45,635 nt of DNA from Acetatifactor sp. (GCA_022511425.1 JAFLRO010000014.1:1-45635), one strand, 5' to 3'; shown: positions 16,957-26,673, counted from the first letter of the stretch. Made by a program: numbers and translations. Notes: a model not told the origin generated them from the letters alone.

Positions 16957-17766
16957 CTATTCCTCCATTCTGCCATTCAGGTTTTTTCGTTGTCTCCGCG
17001 CCTCATACATCAAAAGCGCCGCAGCTACCGCCGCGTTCAAAGATTCCACTTGTCCATCCATGGGAATCTTAAGCAGGCTTTCCGCCTGAGCCGTTATTTC
17101 CGGACTCAGACCGTTTCCCTCGTTTCCAATCAGAAACGCTGCTCCCGTCCGGAAGGAAAAGCTGTCATAGTACGATTTACCGGACAGGTGTGCGGCGTAA
17201 GTACGGATATTCTTCTGTCGCAGAATTTCAAGTATCTTCATAAGATCCTCTGCATAGATAAAGGGAACCCGAAAAATAGAGCCCATGGTTGCCCGTATTG
17301 TCTTGGGATTGAAAATGTCCGCGGTCTCACCGCCCAGTATCATTCCCGTCACTCCTGCTCCCTCTCCTGTCCGCAAGATCGTTCCCAAATTCCCCGGATC
17401 CTGAACACTTTCCAACACAATGAGAAGAGGTGTCTCAGAATTTAAAAGTTGCTCCAGAGTGTACTCCGGCCGCTTAACAACACAAAGAATTCCCTGAGGT
17501 GTCCTGGTGTCCGACATTTTCTGAAAGACTTCCCCGGAAACTGTCTCATAGCCTGTTTGTCGCAGTTTCCCCACCAAAATGGGATCCGCTTTTATTTTCT
17601 CCATCGCGTCTTCTGACAGATAGACTTCCCGAACACTCTCCCCCGGAGCCTCCTGAAACAGTTTGAAGCCTTCTGTAAGAAAGATTCCTGCTTCCCGCCG
17701 CTCTTTGGCTTTGGTCTGCCACTGCACCACTTGTTTCACCCTTGCATTAGAGCTGCTGGTTATCAT
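16957..17766 (-). CDS. TrmH/SpoU family RNA 2'-O-methyltransferase
   Basis: Methylates ribose 2'-OH in rRNA or tRNA with SAM. The N-terminal substrate-binding domain (ITSSSNARVKQVVQWQTKAK) resembles RlmB and the TsnR-like group. The C-terminal SPOUT knot carries the three motifs: VLESVQDPGNLGTILRTGEG, FLIGNEGNGLSPEI and IPMDGQVESLNAAVAAALLM. The target nucleotide cannot be told from sequence. Length 269 is typical. A strong 10-bp hairpin precedes the AAGGAG site. proC follows by 3 bases. Confidence 0.92.
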   Translation of the reverse strand: MITSSSNARVKQVVQWQTKAKERREAGIFLTEGFKLFQEAPGESVREVYLSEDAMEKIKADPILVGKLRQTGYETVSGEVFQKMSDTRTPQGILCVVKRPEYTLEQLLNSETPLLIVLESVQDPGNLGTILRTGEGAGVTGMILGGETADIFNPKTIRATMGSIFRVPFIYAEDLMKILEILRQKNIRTYAAHLSGKSYYDSFSFRTGAAFLIGNEGNGLSPEITAQAESLLKIPMDGQVESLNAAVAAALLMYEARRQRKNLNGRMEE

Positions 17767-17787
17767 CAGCTTTCTCCTTTACAGAGA

Positions 17788-17811
17788 CGGCTCTCCCCGC
17801 AGGGAGAGCCG
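17788..17811. promoter_or_regulatory. GC-rich hairpin between pfkA and the TrmH-type gene
   Basis: A perfect 10-bp stem, CGGCTCTCCC/GGGAGAGCCG, loop CGCA. On the minus strand no T-run follows, but the plus strand has CTTTTACATTT. It ends about 14 bases before the ribosome site of the TrmH-type gene. Either a weak pfkA terminator or a leader stem-loop. Confidence 0.6.
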
Positions 17812-17857
17812 CTTTTACATTTAATTTCCTTCAACTTAACAACTAAGGTTTACAGAC

Positions 17858-18832
17858 TTATATCGTCAACATCTGAGCCACCTCATACTGGTACTCGTCG
17901 ATGTTCTTCTTCATCTGCAGAGCCTCTTCTATATCAACATCAACGAACTGACCGTTCCTGTAACCAACCACGCGGTTGGTCTTGCCCTGCAACATAACAT
18001 CAACTGCCATTGCTCCCATGATGGAAGCATAATAACGATCCATGGCCGTGGGGTTGCCGCCACGCTGCATGTAACCCAGTATAGTCGCCCTGGTCTCAAG
18101 ACCCGTAGCCGCTTCAATCCGTCTCGCCATGGAGCCGGAGTGGCCGATGCCTTCCGCATTGATGATCAGGTGATGGGTCTTACCCTTCTTGCGGCTGGCA
18201 ATAATATGATTTATGATTTCCTGCTCGTTGTAATCATATTTCTCAGGCAGCAAAACATCCTCTGCGCCGTTAGAGACACCGCACCAGAGAGCAATATAAC
18301 CGGCATTTCGACCCATAACCTCAATAATGCTGCAACGCTCGTGGGAGGATGAGGTATCCTTTACCTTGTCGATAGCCTGCATAGCTGTGTTCACGGCAGT
18401 GTCAAAGCCAATGGTATAGTCAGTGCAGGCAATATCCAAATCTATAGTGCCGGGCAGACCCACGGTATTGATGCCCTGCCTGGATAGAGCCAGCGCACCT
18501 CTGTAGGAACCGTCGCCGCCAATGACCACAATACCGTCAATTCCGTGCTTCCTGCAGATTTCAGCACCTCTCTGCTGCACTTCCAGCTTCTGGAACTCCA
18601 GACACCTTGCAGTTCCCAGAATCGTACCGCCTCTCTGTATGATGTCGGACACATGGCGGGCTTCCATGTCAAAAATCTCTTCATTTAACAATCCCAGATA
18701 CCCTTTCTTGATACCCTTCACATTCAGGCCTCTGGAAATGGCAGTGCGGACTACGGAACGAATAGCTGCGTTCATGCCAGGAGCGTCGCCTCCGCTTGTC
18801 ATAACTGCAATAGTCTTTAACTTATTAGCCAT
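17858..18832 (-). CDS. pfkA: ATP-dependent 6-phosphofructokinase
   Basis: Phosphorylates fructose-6-phosphate in glycolysis. Motifs: TSGGDAPGMNAAIRSVVRTA, the ATP-type glycine in VVIGGDGSYRGA, PGTIDLDIACTDYTIGFDTA with the catalytic Asp, IIEVMGRNAGYIAL, and ETRATILGYMQRGGNPTAMD. Glycines at both diagnostic sites (GGDGS, PGTID) indicate ATP rather than pyrophosphate use. The usual GTIDND has Leu in place of Asn (GTIDLD), an uncommon substitution beside the catalytic Asp. A GGTTCT/AGAACC stem precedes GGGAGG in the leader. It follows dnaE by 95 bases, an arrangement frequent in Firmicutes. Confidence 0.96.
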   Translation of the reverse strand: MANKLKTIAVMTSGGDAPGMNAAIRSVVRTAISRGLNVKGIKKGYLGLLNEEIFDMEARHVSDIIQRGGTILGTARCLEFQKLEVQQRGAEICRKHGIDGIVVIGGDGSYRGALALSRQGINTVGLPGTIDLDIACTDYTIGFDTAVNTAMQAIDKVKDTSSSHERCSIIEVMGRNAGYIALWCGVSNGAEDVLLPEKYDYNEQEIINHIIASRKKGKTHHLIINAEGIGHSGSMARRIEAATGLETRATILGYMQRGGNPTAMDRYYASIMGAMAVDVMLQGKTNRVVGYRNGQFVDVDIEEALQMKKNIDEYQYEVAQMLTI

Positions 18833-18927
18833 AGCTTACCTCCCGAAGTTGCGGTTCTATTTTTACAGAACCTCCCCAATTCTTAATTTTAATCTATTTT
18901 TCCACCGTTTTCAATAGGTTTCCATAC

Positions 18928-21900
18928 CTATTTCATAATTTTTACATTTTCCCCACCAAAAGCTGTTCTCAGTTTTTCTGCCAATGCTTCGTCCGCATTG
19001 ACACGTCGGTTGGGAGGCAGTACTTTCATGCTCTTGGGATTCTTCACATAAATGACCACATCATCGCTGCCGTCAGAATCCGCCAGCAGTTCAAACAGCT
19101 CCTGTTCCCGGGCAATATAACTGTCCTGATCCGTAAACTGGACCCATATGCCCTCCGGCAGCTTATTATTTCCATGGTTCCCATTACTTCCGCCGCTTCC
19201 TGTTTCCCGGACATCTTGCCCGGCGGGTATTCCAGGAACTGTATTCTTCCAGGAAGTTCCCTGTCCGCTCGGAACTGTATTTGTCCACATAGTGCCTCGG
19301 TTGCTTTGGAAACCAGAGCCGACACTCCCTCCGTTCCGGCTGCCGTTCCATGTTCCCCGGCCTCCGGATCTCTGCTCACCCCAGGAACGATTTCGGAAAA
19401 TCTGCTCACCATTGGCTTGGGCTTGCGCCGCCTCCTCAAAAGTAACAATCTGCTCACAGAGAAGTTTGGCATCTTTGTCCTCCTCCGCTGACACCCGCCC
19501 CCGGATGAACAGCTTTGCCTCCTCCTGCAAAAGTGTGTTATAACGCTCATAGTCTCTGGAAAACACCACCACTTCCACATTTCCTACCAAATCTTCCAAG
19601 TTCAGGAATGCCATGATCTTGTCGTTTTTGGTGTACTTGATGGTCTTGTCCGCCACCATGCCTCCCAACACCACATAAGCCTGATCCTCCAGCTTCACGG
19701 ATCCTGTCTCCTCATCTAACAGGAAATCACTGGTGGTATTGGTAATGTATTTCTGCCACAGCTCCTGATATTCCTCCAGAGGATGACCACTGATATAGAT
19801 ACCCAGTACCTCCTTCTCAAATGCCAAAATCATCTCCTTTGTGTACTCTCCCACCTCCGGCATCCGAATGTCGAACTCCTCTTTCTGAGCATCATCCACA
19901 ATATCAAACAGGGAAAGCTGACCGGAAAGATTACTCTTCTTATCTTTGGTCAGATGATCCATGAGCTGCCCATAGACACTCATGAACTGTTTTCTTGTGC
20001 CACCAAGGCTGTCCAGCGCACCCGCTTTAACAAAATTCTCAATGACTCGTTTATTAACATCCGCTTCCGCAGTGCGGGTGATAAAATCTTTCAGATTAGT
20101 AAACGGCCCCCTTGCATTTCGCTCTTCCACCAAACTTTCTATCACAGGTCTTCCCACGCCCTTGATGGCAGTAAGTGCATAACGGATCTGATCTCCGGAC
20201 ACCGAAAATCCGCTCTCCCCCTCATTCACATCCGGGGGCATCAGTTGGATTCCCATGTTGCGGCAGAGCAAGGTATACTCTGACACTTTCCCCGTATTAT
20301 CGATGACCGAGGTCATCAGAGCAGCCATGAATTCTACAGGGTAATAATACTTCAGGTATGCCGTCTGATAAGCAACCACCGCGTAGCAGGCAGCGTGAGA
20401 CTTGTTAAATGCATACTGCGCAAAGCTCATCATGCGGTCATAGATATCACTGGCAATCTTCTCATCGATTCCTCTGGCCACACATCCCGGAACATCCTCC
20501 TCCGGATTCCCATAGATAAAGTTGGCCCGTTCCTTTTCCATGACGGACTGCTTTTTCTTGCTCATGGCACGACGTACCAAATCGCTGCGCCCCAAAGTAT
20601 ATCCGCCCAGGTCGCGAACAATCTGCATCACCTGCTCCTGATAGACAATACAGCCATAGGTCGGCGCCAAGATTGGCTCCAGCTGCGGACAGGAGTATAC
20701 CACACTTCCGGGATTGTCCTTTCCGTTTATATATTGGGGAATAAAATCCATGGGGCCGGGTCGGTACAGAGAGATGCCTGCAATGATGTCCTCCAGATTC
20801 TGAGGCTGCAGCTCCTTCATGAAACTCTTCATTCCGCCGCTCTCCAGCTGGAACACCCCCTCAGTCCTTCCCGTTCCGATGGAAGCAAGCACTTTAGGAT
20901 CATTGTAATCAATATTGTCAACATCAATGTGCACACCCTTGCTCTTTTCGATGAACTCCACTGTGTCATGAATCACAGTCAGGGTCCGCAGGCCTAGAAA
21001 GTCCATCTTTAAAAGCCCCAGCTCCTCCAGTGTGGTCATAGTGAACTGGGTGGTGATGGCATTCTCTTTTCCCCTGGATAACGGAACGAACTCGTCCGCT
21101 GCCTCCGGACAGATGACCACTCCGGCGGCGTGCATGGAGGTATTCCTGGGCAGACCTTCCAAACGTTTACACATATCCAGGAGATGATGTACCTGTTCAT
21201 CCTCCTGATACATCTTGCGCAGTTCCGGGTTTTTCTCCAACGCAAGATCGAGTGTAATATTCAGCTCCTTAGGAATCAACTTGGCAATGGAATCCACAAA
21301 ACTGTAGGGCAGATCCATAACTCGTCCCACATCACGTACCACTGCCTTAGCAGCCAGAGTACCGAAGGTGACAATCTGCACTACCTTGTCCGCACCGTAC
21401 TTCCTCCCCACATAGTCGATGACCTCCTGTCTGCGCTCATAACAAAAATCTATATCAATATCGGGCATGGAGACTCTCTCCGGATTGAGAAAACGCTCAA
21501 ACAGCAAGTTGTAACGAATGGGATCGATGTTTGTGATCTTTAGGCAGTACGACACAATGCTGCCGGCAGCAGAACCTCTTCCCGGTCCGACAGGAATGCC
21601 GTTCTCCCTGGCATAGTTAATGAAATCCCACACGATGAGAAAATAGTCCACATATCCCATGGTGCGGATGACCGACAGTTCGAAGTCCAGCCTCTCCCTC
21701 AGCGTCTGACCCGTGTCACCTGCCGGCTGACTGCCGTCGCCATAGCGCTCCGACAAACCCTCATCACAGAGTTTATTCAGGTAACTCCAGGAATCATAGC
21801 CCGTTGGTACCTCGAAATGGGGCAGCTTTGTATTTCCGAACTCAATCTCCACATTACAGCGGTCAGCGATGCGCTGAGTGTTCTCCACAGCCTCCCCTGC

Positions 21901-22671
21901 ATAAGGGAACAGATCCTTCATCTCCTCCTCGCTCTTTACATAGTACTGGCCACCCTCGTAGCGCATCCGATCCTCATCTGCCAACTTTTTACCAGTCTGA
22001 AGGCACAGCAGAATATCATGGGAATCCGCATCCGCTGCGTATGTGTAGTGCACATCATTTGTGGCCACCAGGGGAATGTCCAGTTCCTGACTCATCCGGA
22101 GAAGTTCCGTATTTACCATGCGTTGCTCCGGCATACCATGGTCTTGAAGCTCCAGAAAGAAGTTTCCCTTCCCGAAACAGTCCTCGTATTTCTTTGCCGT
22201 CTTTCTTGCTTCTTCCGGCTGCCCTTTGGCGATACAGCGCTGCACCTCCCCCGCCAGACAGGCAGACAGAGCAATAATGCCCTCATGATACTTATTCAGC
22301 ACCTCCATATCCACCCTGGGCCGGTAGTAATAACCCTCAGTGAAGCCCCTGCTTACAATTTTTACCAGGTTAGCATATCCCTGATTATTCTCCGCCAGCA
22401 GCACAAGATGGTAATAACGGTCTTCCCCACCGGTAAGCTCTCTGTCGAATCTGGAGTGGGGTGCAACATATATTTCACAGCCCAGAACAGGCTTGATTCC
22501 CACCGCCTTCGCAGCCCTGTAAAAGTCAATGACACCGTACATAACGCCGTGGTCAGTAATAGCAGCGCTGTCCATTCCCAGCTCTTTCACCCTGGCCACG
22601 TATTCCTTTATTTTATTGGATCCGTCCAGCAGGGAATACTCCGTGTGGACATGCAGATGAGCGAATGCCAT
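18928..22671 (-). CDS. dnaE: DNA polymerase III alpha subunit, DnaE type
   Basis: Replicative polymerase of the C family. I start at 22671, where AAAGGA precedes the ATG, giving 1247 residues. Domains: PHP (HLHVHTEYSLLDG, residues 5-17), palm with the catalytic acidic cluster PDIDIDF at 403-409, fingers, and helix-hairpin-helix plus OB region (VVLGGMVADKTIKYTKNDKI). Near residues 1093-1173, between the OB-fold and the last 74 residues, is a Gly/Ser/Asn-rich stretch with an approximate repeat (WTNTVPSGQ, WKNTVPGIP), longer than I would expect. An extended -10 (TGCTATGAT) and a GGCGCA/TGCGCC stem lie upstream. pfkA follows. Confidence 0.97.
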   Translation of the reverse strand: MAFAHLHVHTEYSLLDGSNKIKEYVARVKELGMDSAAITDHGVMYGVIDFYRAAKAVGIKPVLGCEIYVAPHSRFDRELTGGEDRYYHLVLLAENNQGYANLVKIVSRGFTEGYYYRPRVDMEVLNKYHEGIIALSACLAGEVQRCIAKGQPEEARKTAKKYEDCFGKGNFFLELQDHGMPEQRMVNTELLRMSQELDIPLVATNDVHYTYAADADSHDILLCLQTGKKLADEDRMRYEGGQYYVKSEEEMKDLFPYAGEAVENTQRIADRCNVEIEFGNTKLPHFEVPTGYDSWSYLNKLCDEGLSERYGDGSQPAGDTGQTLRERLDFELSVIRTMGYVDYFLIVWDFINYARENGIPVGPGRGSAAGSIVSYCLKITNIDPIRYNLLFERFLNPERVSMPDIDIDFCYERRQEVIDYVGRKYGADKVVQIVTFGTLAAKAVVRDVGRVMDLPYSFVDSIAKLIPKELNITLDLALEKNPELRKMYQEDEQVHHLLDMCKRLEGLPRNTSMHAAGVVICPEAADEFVPLSRGKENAITTQFTMTTLEELGLLKMDFLGLRTLTVIHDTVEFIEKSKGVHIDVDNIDYNDPKVLASIGTGRTEGVFQLESGGMKSFMKELQPQNLEDIIAGISLYRPGPMDFIPQYINGKDNPGSVVYSCPQLEPILAPTYGCIVYQEQVMQIVRDLGGYTLGRSDLVRRAMSKKKQSVMEKERANFIYGNPEEDVPGCVARGIDEKIASDIYDRMMSFAQYAFNKSHAACYAVVAYQTAYLKYYYPVEFMAALMTSVIDNTGKVSEYTLLCRNMGIQLMPPDVNEGESGFSVSGDQIRYALTAIKGVGRPVIESLVEERNARGPFTNLKDFITRTAEADVNKRVIENFVKAGALDSLGGTRKQFMSVYGQLMDHLTKDKKSNLSGQLSLFDIVDDAQKEEFDIRMPEVGEYTKEMILAFEKEVLGIYISGHPLEEYQELWQKYITNTTSDFLLDEETGSVKLEDQAYVVLGGMVADKTIKYTKNDKIMAFLNLEDLVGNVEVVVFSRDYERYNTLLQEEAKLFIRGRVSAEEDKDAKLLCEQIVTFEEAAQAQANGEQIFRNRSWGEQRSGGRGTWNGSRNGGSVGSGFQSNRGTMWTNTVPSGQGTSWKNTVPGIPAGQDVRETGSGGSNGNHGNNKLPEGIWVQFTDQDSYIAREQELFELLADSDGSDDVVIYVKNPKSMKVLPPNRRVNADEALAEKLRTAFGGENVKIMK

Positions 22672-22786
22672 GATAATTCCTTTCCAAACGGGCGCACTCA
22701 CAAACTGCGCCGGCTTTTCAAATATCGGAAACTGTTTTAATCATAGCACAAATTACACATTTTGAGAATATCTGGCAACACAAACT

Positions 22787-22835
22787 AAAAAGAGACTGTC
22801 ACAAGTGATGATTTACATCCATTTGAAACAGTCTC
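22787..22835 (-). terminator. Intrinsic terminator after the acyltransferase
   Basis: Minus-strand GAGACTGT/ACAGTCTC stem followed by TTTTT. Its loop contains a further imperfect stem, CAAATGGATG with CATCACTTG. The left arm begins 5 bases after the gene stop codon. Confidence 0.85.
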
Positions 22836-22839
22836 ACAG

Positions 22840-23853
22840 CTATAATAAAAATTTTCTAATAACAGGTACACGCCGCAGTATATCCGATACCGCCATAGAT
22901 ATTATGAAAATGACAAGAATAGTAATCGGCAAAGTGAGGAGCGGCAGGTGGTTCTGGGGATTAAAACGCAAAATCCTTACACATACATGAATAAATATTG
23001 GATGGATAATATAGCATCCCAGAGAATTCTCTGCAAGTCTTTTTTGCCAGGGCCAGGAGTCATTTTCTCCACATAGAATCCTTATGTCTACAAATAGGCT
23101 AATAGCCAACAGCACAGTAAGCGGATGCGATTCGCTGAAGATGTATGTCACTCCCTGCTGAAGGCTTACACTCAGAATGCTTCCCACACCGATAGTTGTT
23201 CCTGCCAACGCCAGCCATCGATACTTTCTCAGAGTATTGACGGAAAGCCTGCCCAACATTCCACCTGTAAGCGCATAGAAGAACCATATGCCGGTAAAAG
23301 GCATGACTTCTGCAGTAAAAAAGCCCGTCACTCCTGCCACAAAGGGATATATACAAAAAAAGAACAGCAGAAGCCCTGCAAAGATCACCTGATCCTTCTT
23401 GGATGCATGGTTCACAAAAACCGCCAGCAGCGGCATGCATAAGTAAATACCCAACAACCGGTACAAATACCACATGTGAGACCAGGTAGCATCACCGAGA
23501 ATTGCAGCAATCAAAGATCCCGCCTGAAGATGAGCCCCTGACATAAGCTGCTCCAAAGCCCAAAACAGGGTGCCGAACAACACAATGCAAAGAACCAGTT
23601 TGATAATATTTCTCCTCATGCCCTTATAGCTGTTGTCCCGCCCTGTGGCCAGGAAACCCGCGCCAGTAGCCAAAACAAACACCGGCACTGCCGTATACAA
23701 GAGCTGATGTACAACGTGAACGCACAAACTATGGGCATAAGAGACAGAACCAGCAGCATGGATGGTATTACTCATGGTATGCAATGCAACAATGAATATT
23801 GCTCCAACCACCTTTATCACATCCAGATATTTTTCTCTGCCTCTTTGCCCCAT
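22840..23853 (-). CDS. Acyltransferase family 3 membrane protein
   Basis: About ten membrane helices. The N-terminus has the family pattern KYLDVIKVVGAIFIVALHTM with the conserved histidine, then HQLLYTAVPVFVLATGAGFL, and a last segment ENSLGCYIIHPIFIHVCVRI. Such enzymes O-acetylate or O-acylate surface polysaccharides or other exported molecules; the substrate cannot be read from sequence. AAGAGGG precedes the ATG. It follows metK by 24 bases and is probably the end of the metK unit. Confidence 0.88.
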   Translation of the reverse strand: MGQRGREKYLDVIKVVGAIFIVALHTMSNTIHAAGSVSYAHSLCVHVVHQLLYTAVPVFVLATGAGFLATGRDNSYKGMRRNIIKLVLCIVLFGTLFWALEQLMSGAHLQAGSLIAAILGDATWSHMWYLYRLLGIYLCMPLLAVFVNHASKKDQVIFAGLLLFFFCIYPFVAGVTGFFTAEVMPFTGIWFFYALTGGMLGRLSVNTLRKYRWLALAGTTIGVGSILSVSLQQGVTYIFSESHPLTVLLAISLFVDIRILCGENDSWPWQKRLAENSLGCYIIHPIFIHVCVRILRFNPQNHLPLLTLPITILVIFIISMAVSDILRRVPVIRKFLL

Positions 23854-23877
23854 ATTATTCGTTCCCTCTTACTGCTC

Positions 23878-25065
23878 TTACAGATATTTCTTCAAAACCT
23901 CCGCCTTGTCCACGGCCTCCCAGGGAAGGGAGATGTCATCGCGGCCGAAATGACCGTAGGCAGCCGTCTGGCGGTAAATAGGCCGACGCAGATCCAGCAT
24001 CTTGATAATGCCTGCAGGACGCAGATCGAAGTTCTCGCGGATGATCTCCACCAGCTTCTCGTCGCTCAATTTGCCGGTGCCAAAGGTATCCACCATGACG
24101 GAGGTAGGCTGTGCCACACCGATGGCATAGGAGAGCTGAATCTCGCACTTCTCAGCCAACCCTGCAGCCACGATGTTCTTGGCAACATAACGGGCAGCGT
24201 AAGCGGCACTTCTGTCCACTTTGGTGCAGTCTTTTCCGGAGAACGCTCCGCCACCGTGACGGGCATAGCCGCCGTAGGTGTCCACAATGATCTTACGGCC
24301 GGTGAGACCTGCGTCACCCTGAGGCCCACCAATCACAAAACGACCCGTAGGATTGATGAAAAATTTTGTATTCTCGTCCACCAGCTCCTTGGGAAGAACC
24401 GGATCAAAGACATATTTTTTGATGTCCGTATGTATCTGCTCCTGCGTCACATCCCCATCGTGCTGAGTGGAGAGTACCACGGCTTCCAGGCGCACGGGCT
24501 TTCCGTTCTCATCGTACTCTACGGATACCTGGCTCTTTCCGTCAGGCCGCAGATATTTTAATGTGCCATCCTTGCGCACTTTGGTCAGCTGCCTGGTGAG
24601 CTTGTGAGCCAGAGAGATGGGATAGGGCATCAGCTCAGGGGTCTCGTTGGTAGCGTAACCGAACATCATACCCTGATCACCTGCGCCAATGGCTTCAATC
24701 TGAGCATCGCTCATACCGGACTCTCTTGCTTCCAGCGCTTTGTCCACACCCATTGCGATATCGGGGGACTGCTTGTCCAGAGCTACAAGCACGGCACAGG
24801 TATTGCCGTCAAATCCCACCTTTGAATCATTGTAGCCAATTTCGTTCACTGTCTGGCGCACGATAGCGGGCACATCCAGATTGGCCTTGGTAGTAATCTC
24901 GCCGGTCACCAGCACAAAACCGGTGCAGCTGGCAGTCTCACATGCCACGCGGCTCATGGGATCCTGTGCCATGCAGGCATCCAGGATAGCGTCTGACACG
25001 GCATCACAGAGTTTGTCAGGATGACCTTCCGTCACAGATTCTGAGGTAAATAAATGTTTCTCCAT
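23878..25065 (-). CDS. metK: S-adenosylmethionine synthetase
   Basis: Makes SAM from methionine and ATP. All signatures are present: [18 protein letters not shown] near the N-terminus, the methionine-binding [16 protein letters not shown], the P-loop-like [20 protein letters not shown], and DISLPWE near the end. Length 395 is standard. AAAGGA precedes the ATG. It is controlled by a SAM-I riboswitch and terminator upstream, so transcription should fall when SAM is plentiful. The acyltransferase gene follows closely. Confidence 0.98.
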   Translation of the reverse strand: MEKHLFTSESVTEGHPDKLCDAVSDAILDACMAQDPMSRVACETASCTGFVLVTGEITTKANLDVPAIVRQTVNEIGYNDSKVGFDGNTCAVLVALDKQSPDIAMGVDKALEARESGMSDAQIEAIGAGDQGMMFGYATNETPELMPYPISLAHKLTRQLTKVRKDGTLKYLRPDGKSQVSVEYDENGKPVRLEAVVLSTQHDGDVTQEQIHTDIKKYVFDPVLPKELVDENTKFFINPTGRFVIGGPQGDAGLTGRKIIVDTYGGYARHGGGAFSGKDCTKVDRSAAYAARYVAKNIVAAGLAEKCEIQLSYAIGVAQPTSVMVDTFGTGKLSDEKLVEIIRENFDLRPAGIIKMLDLRRPIYRQTAAYGHFGRDDISLPWEAVDKAEVLKKYL

Positions 25066-25076
25066 AGTGTTTTCCT

Positions 25077-25104
25077 TTCTTGATGTTGACTTCTTGATGT
25101 TGAC
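25077..25104. repeat. 14-bp tandem duplication in the metK leader
   Basis: TTCTTGATGTTGAC occurs twice without a gap between the riboswitch terminator and the metK ribosome site. It looks like a recent slippage duplication. Confidence 0.8.
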
Positions 25105-25144
25105 AGTAAGTGATATGAATTTCTCATATGCAATTTTGCAATTT

Positions 25145-25172
25145 AAAAGGTCCGCTCAGCGATAAGCGGACC
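25145..25172 (-). terminator. SAM-riboswitch terminator
   Basis: Minus-strand stem GGTCCGCT/AGCGGACC with 8-base loop, followed by TTTTAAATT. It lies about 20 bases after the aptamer and is the off-switch of metK transcription. Confidence 0.92.
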
Positions 25173-25193
25173 TGAATCTTTCGATTGTCAATC

Positions 25194-25294
25194 CTCTTAT
25201 TGCTCGATTTTACTCGCTCAGGTGGGCACCTTCCTCAAAAGGGGTTGCCGTGGCTTCATCGATCCTATGTATCTCCGCCAACTCTGAATAAGAG
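25194..25294 (-). promoter_or_regulatory. SAM-I (S-box) riboswitch aptamer upstream of metK
   Basis: The closing P1 helix is formed by AATAAGAG-type ends (CTCTTATT with AATAAGAG). Inside are the conserved S-box strings CGATGAAGCC and GGCAACC, then AAGGTGCCCACCTGAGCG. The order, spacing and downstream terminator match the family. SAM binding should stabilise P1 and allow termination. It accounts for most of the 315-base gap 25066-25380, together with the promoter, the terminator and the 14-bp duplication. Confidence 0.96.
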
Positions 25295-25320
25295 AAATCA
25301 TATTCACTTTTTACATTACT

Positions 25321-25349
25321 AACATACAACGAACCGACTGCGCTGTCAA
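25321..25349 (-). promoter_or_regulatory. Promoter of the SAM riboswitch-metK unit
   Basis: TTGACA, 17 bases, TATGTT on the minus strand, ending about 25 bases before the aptamer. Confidence 0.75.
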
Positions 25350-25380
25350 TAGAAAATTACATCTTTCACAAGATCAAACA

Positions 25381-26673
25381 TCAGCCTGTCTTGAGTTTAA
25401 ATTTCTGGAAATCTTTCTGGGTCTGGACAAGCTCGATCTGAGCCCCCAGACTCTGAAGCTTCAGATGGAAGTCTTCGTAGCCCCTCTCGATATATTTAAT
25501 ATCGTCCACTGTGGTAAATCCTACTGCTGACAGAGCCGCTATCACAAGAGCTGCTCCTGCACGCAGATCCGGTGCCGAAATACTGGCTCCGGTATACTTG
25601 TCCACGCCGTCGATAATAGCAGTATTTCCTTCCACCTTGATGCTGGCTCCCATTCTGGTCAGCTCATCTACATATTTAAAGCGGTTTTCAAAGATGCTTT
25701 CCGTCACAATGCTGGTTCCCTTGGAGAGCGCCAGTGCAACTGTCATCTGAGGCTGCATATCTGTGGGAAATCCGGGATAGGGCAGGGTCTTTACCTGAGT
25801 GTGATGCAGCGGTTTCGAAGCGACAACGCGGACACAATCGTCAGCCTCCTCCACTTCACAGCCAATTTCCAGCAGCTTTGCGGTGATGGATTCCAGGTGC
25901 TTGGGAATCACATTTTTCACTGTCACATCCCCTTTGGTCACTGCTGCCGCAAACATAAATGTTCCTGCCTCAATCTGATCGGGAATTATGGTGTAATCCG
26001 AGCCATGGAGTTTCGGTACACCCTTGATACGGATCACATCCGTTCCCGCACCCTTGATATTGGCTCCCATACTGTTCAGGAAGTTAGCCAGATCCACAAC
26101 ATGAGGTTCCTTTGCGGAATTCTCAATAATGGTCTTTCCTTCGGCCATGGCTGCAGCCATCATGACGTTGATCGTGGCGCCCACACTGGAAACATCCATA
26201 TAAATATGGCTTCCCACCAGACGCTCTGCCTTTGCCTTGATCAGTCCGTGTTCGATGACAACCTCCGCTCCCAGTGCACGAAAGCCCTTGATATGCTGGT
26301 CTATCGCACGGGATCCTATATCACAGCCCCCAGGCAGCGCTACCTCCGCGCATTTGTATTTTCCCAGCAATGCTCCCAACAAATAATAGGAAGCTCTGAT
26401 CTTTTTTATCCCTTCAGTATCAACCACCAGATTGTTGATATTGCCGCAATTCAGCACAACTTTGTGTCGCTCCGGCCGCTTCACAAGGACACCTATACTC
26501 TGCATGGCATCCAGAAGCACGTTTGTATCCCGCACATCGGGCATATTCTCTATGAATACGGTCTCATCCGTCATCGTGGAGGCAGCAAGAATAGGAAGCG
26601 CCGCATTTTTAGCGCCCCCAATTTCCACGTCTCCCACTAAAGGATTACCGCCTTTGATTGCGTATTGTTCCAT
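25381..26673 (-). CDS. murA: UDP-N-acetylglucosamine 1-carboxyvinyltransferase
   Basis: First committed step of peptidoglycan synthesis, adding enolpyruvate to UDP-GlcNAc. The N-terminus has GGNPLVGDVEIGGAKNAALP with the conserved Lys-Asn, and the catalytic cysteine loop is LPGGCDIGSRAID, so fosfomycin sensitivity is expected. Later signatures: YTIIPDQIEAGTFMFAAAVT and PGFPTDMQPQMTVALALSKG. Length 430 is typical. Firmicutes often have two paralogues; which one this is cannot be said. It has its own promoter. Confidence 0.96.
   Translation of the reverse strand: MEQYAIKGGNPLVGDVEIGGAKNAALPILAASTMTDETVFIENMPDVRDTNVLLDAMQSIGVLVKRPERHKVVLNCGNINNLVVDTEGIKKIRASYYLLGALLGKYKCAEVALPGGCDIGSRAIDQHIKGFRALGAEVVIEHGLIKAKAERLVGSHIYMDVSSVGATINVMMAAAMAEGKTIIENSAKEPHVVDLANFLNSMGANIKGAGTDVIRIKGVPKLHGSDYTIIPDQIEAGTFMFAAAVTKGDVTVKNVIPKHLESITAKLLEIGCEVEEADDCVRVVASKPLHHTQVKTLPYPGFPTDMQPQMTVALALSKGTSIVTESIFENRFKYVDELTRMGASIKVEGNTAIIDGVDKYTGASISAPDLRAGAALVIAALSAVGFTTVDDIKYIERGYEDFHLKLQSLGAQIELVQTQKDFQKFKLKTG

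Noticed and set aside
17788-17820. Calling the 17788-17811 hairpin a plain pfkA terminator
   Set aside because: No T-run on the minus strand; the better T-tract is on the plus strand, where no gene ends. Kept as a hairpin of uncertain role.
21817-22740. A 307-codon plus-strand frame opposite dnaE
   Set aside because: Antisense to a strongly conserved gene; the sequence looks random (many His, Leu, Ser) and starts nowhere plausible.
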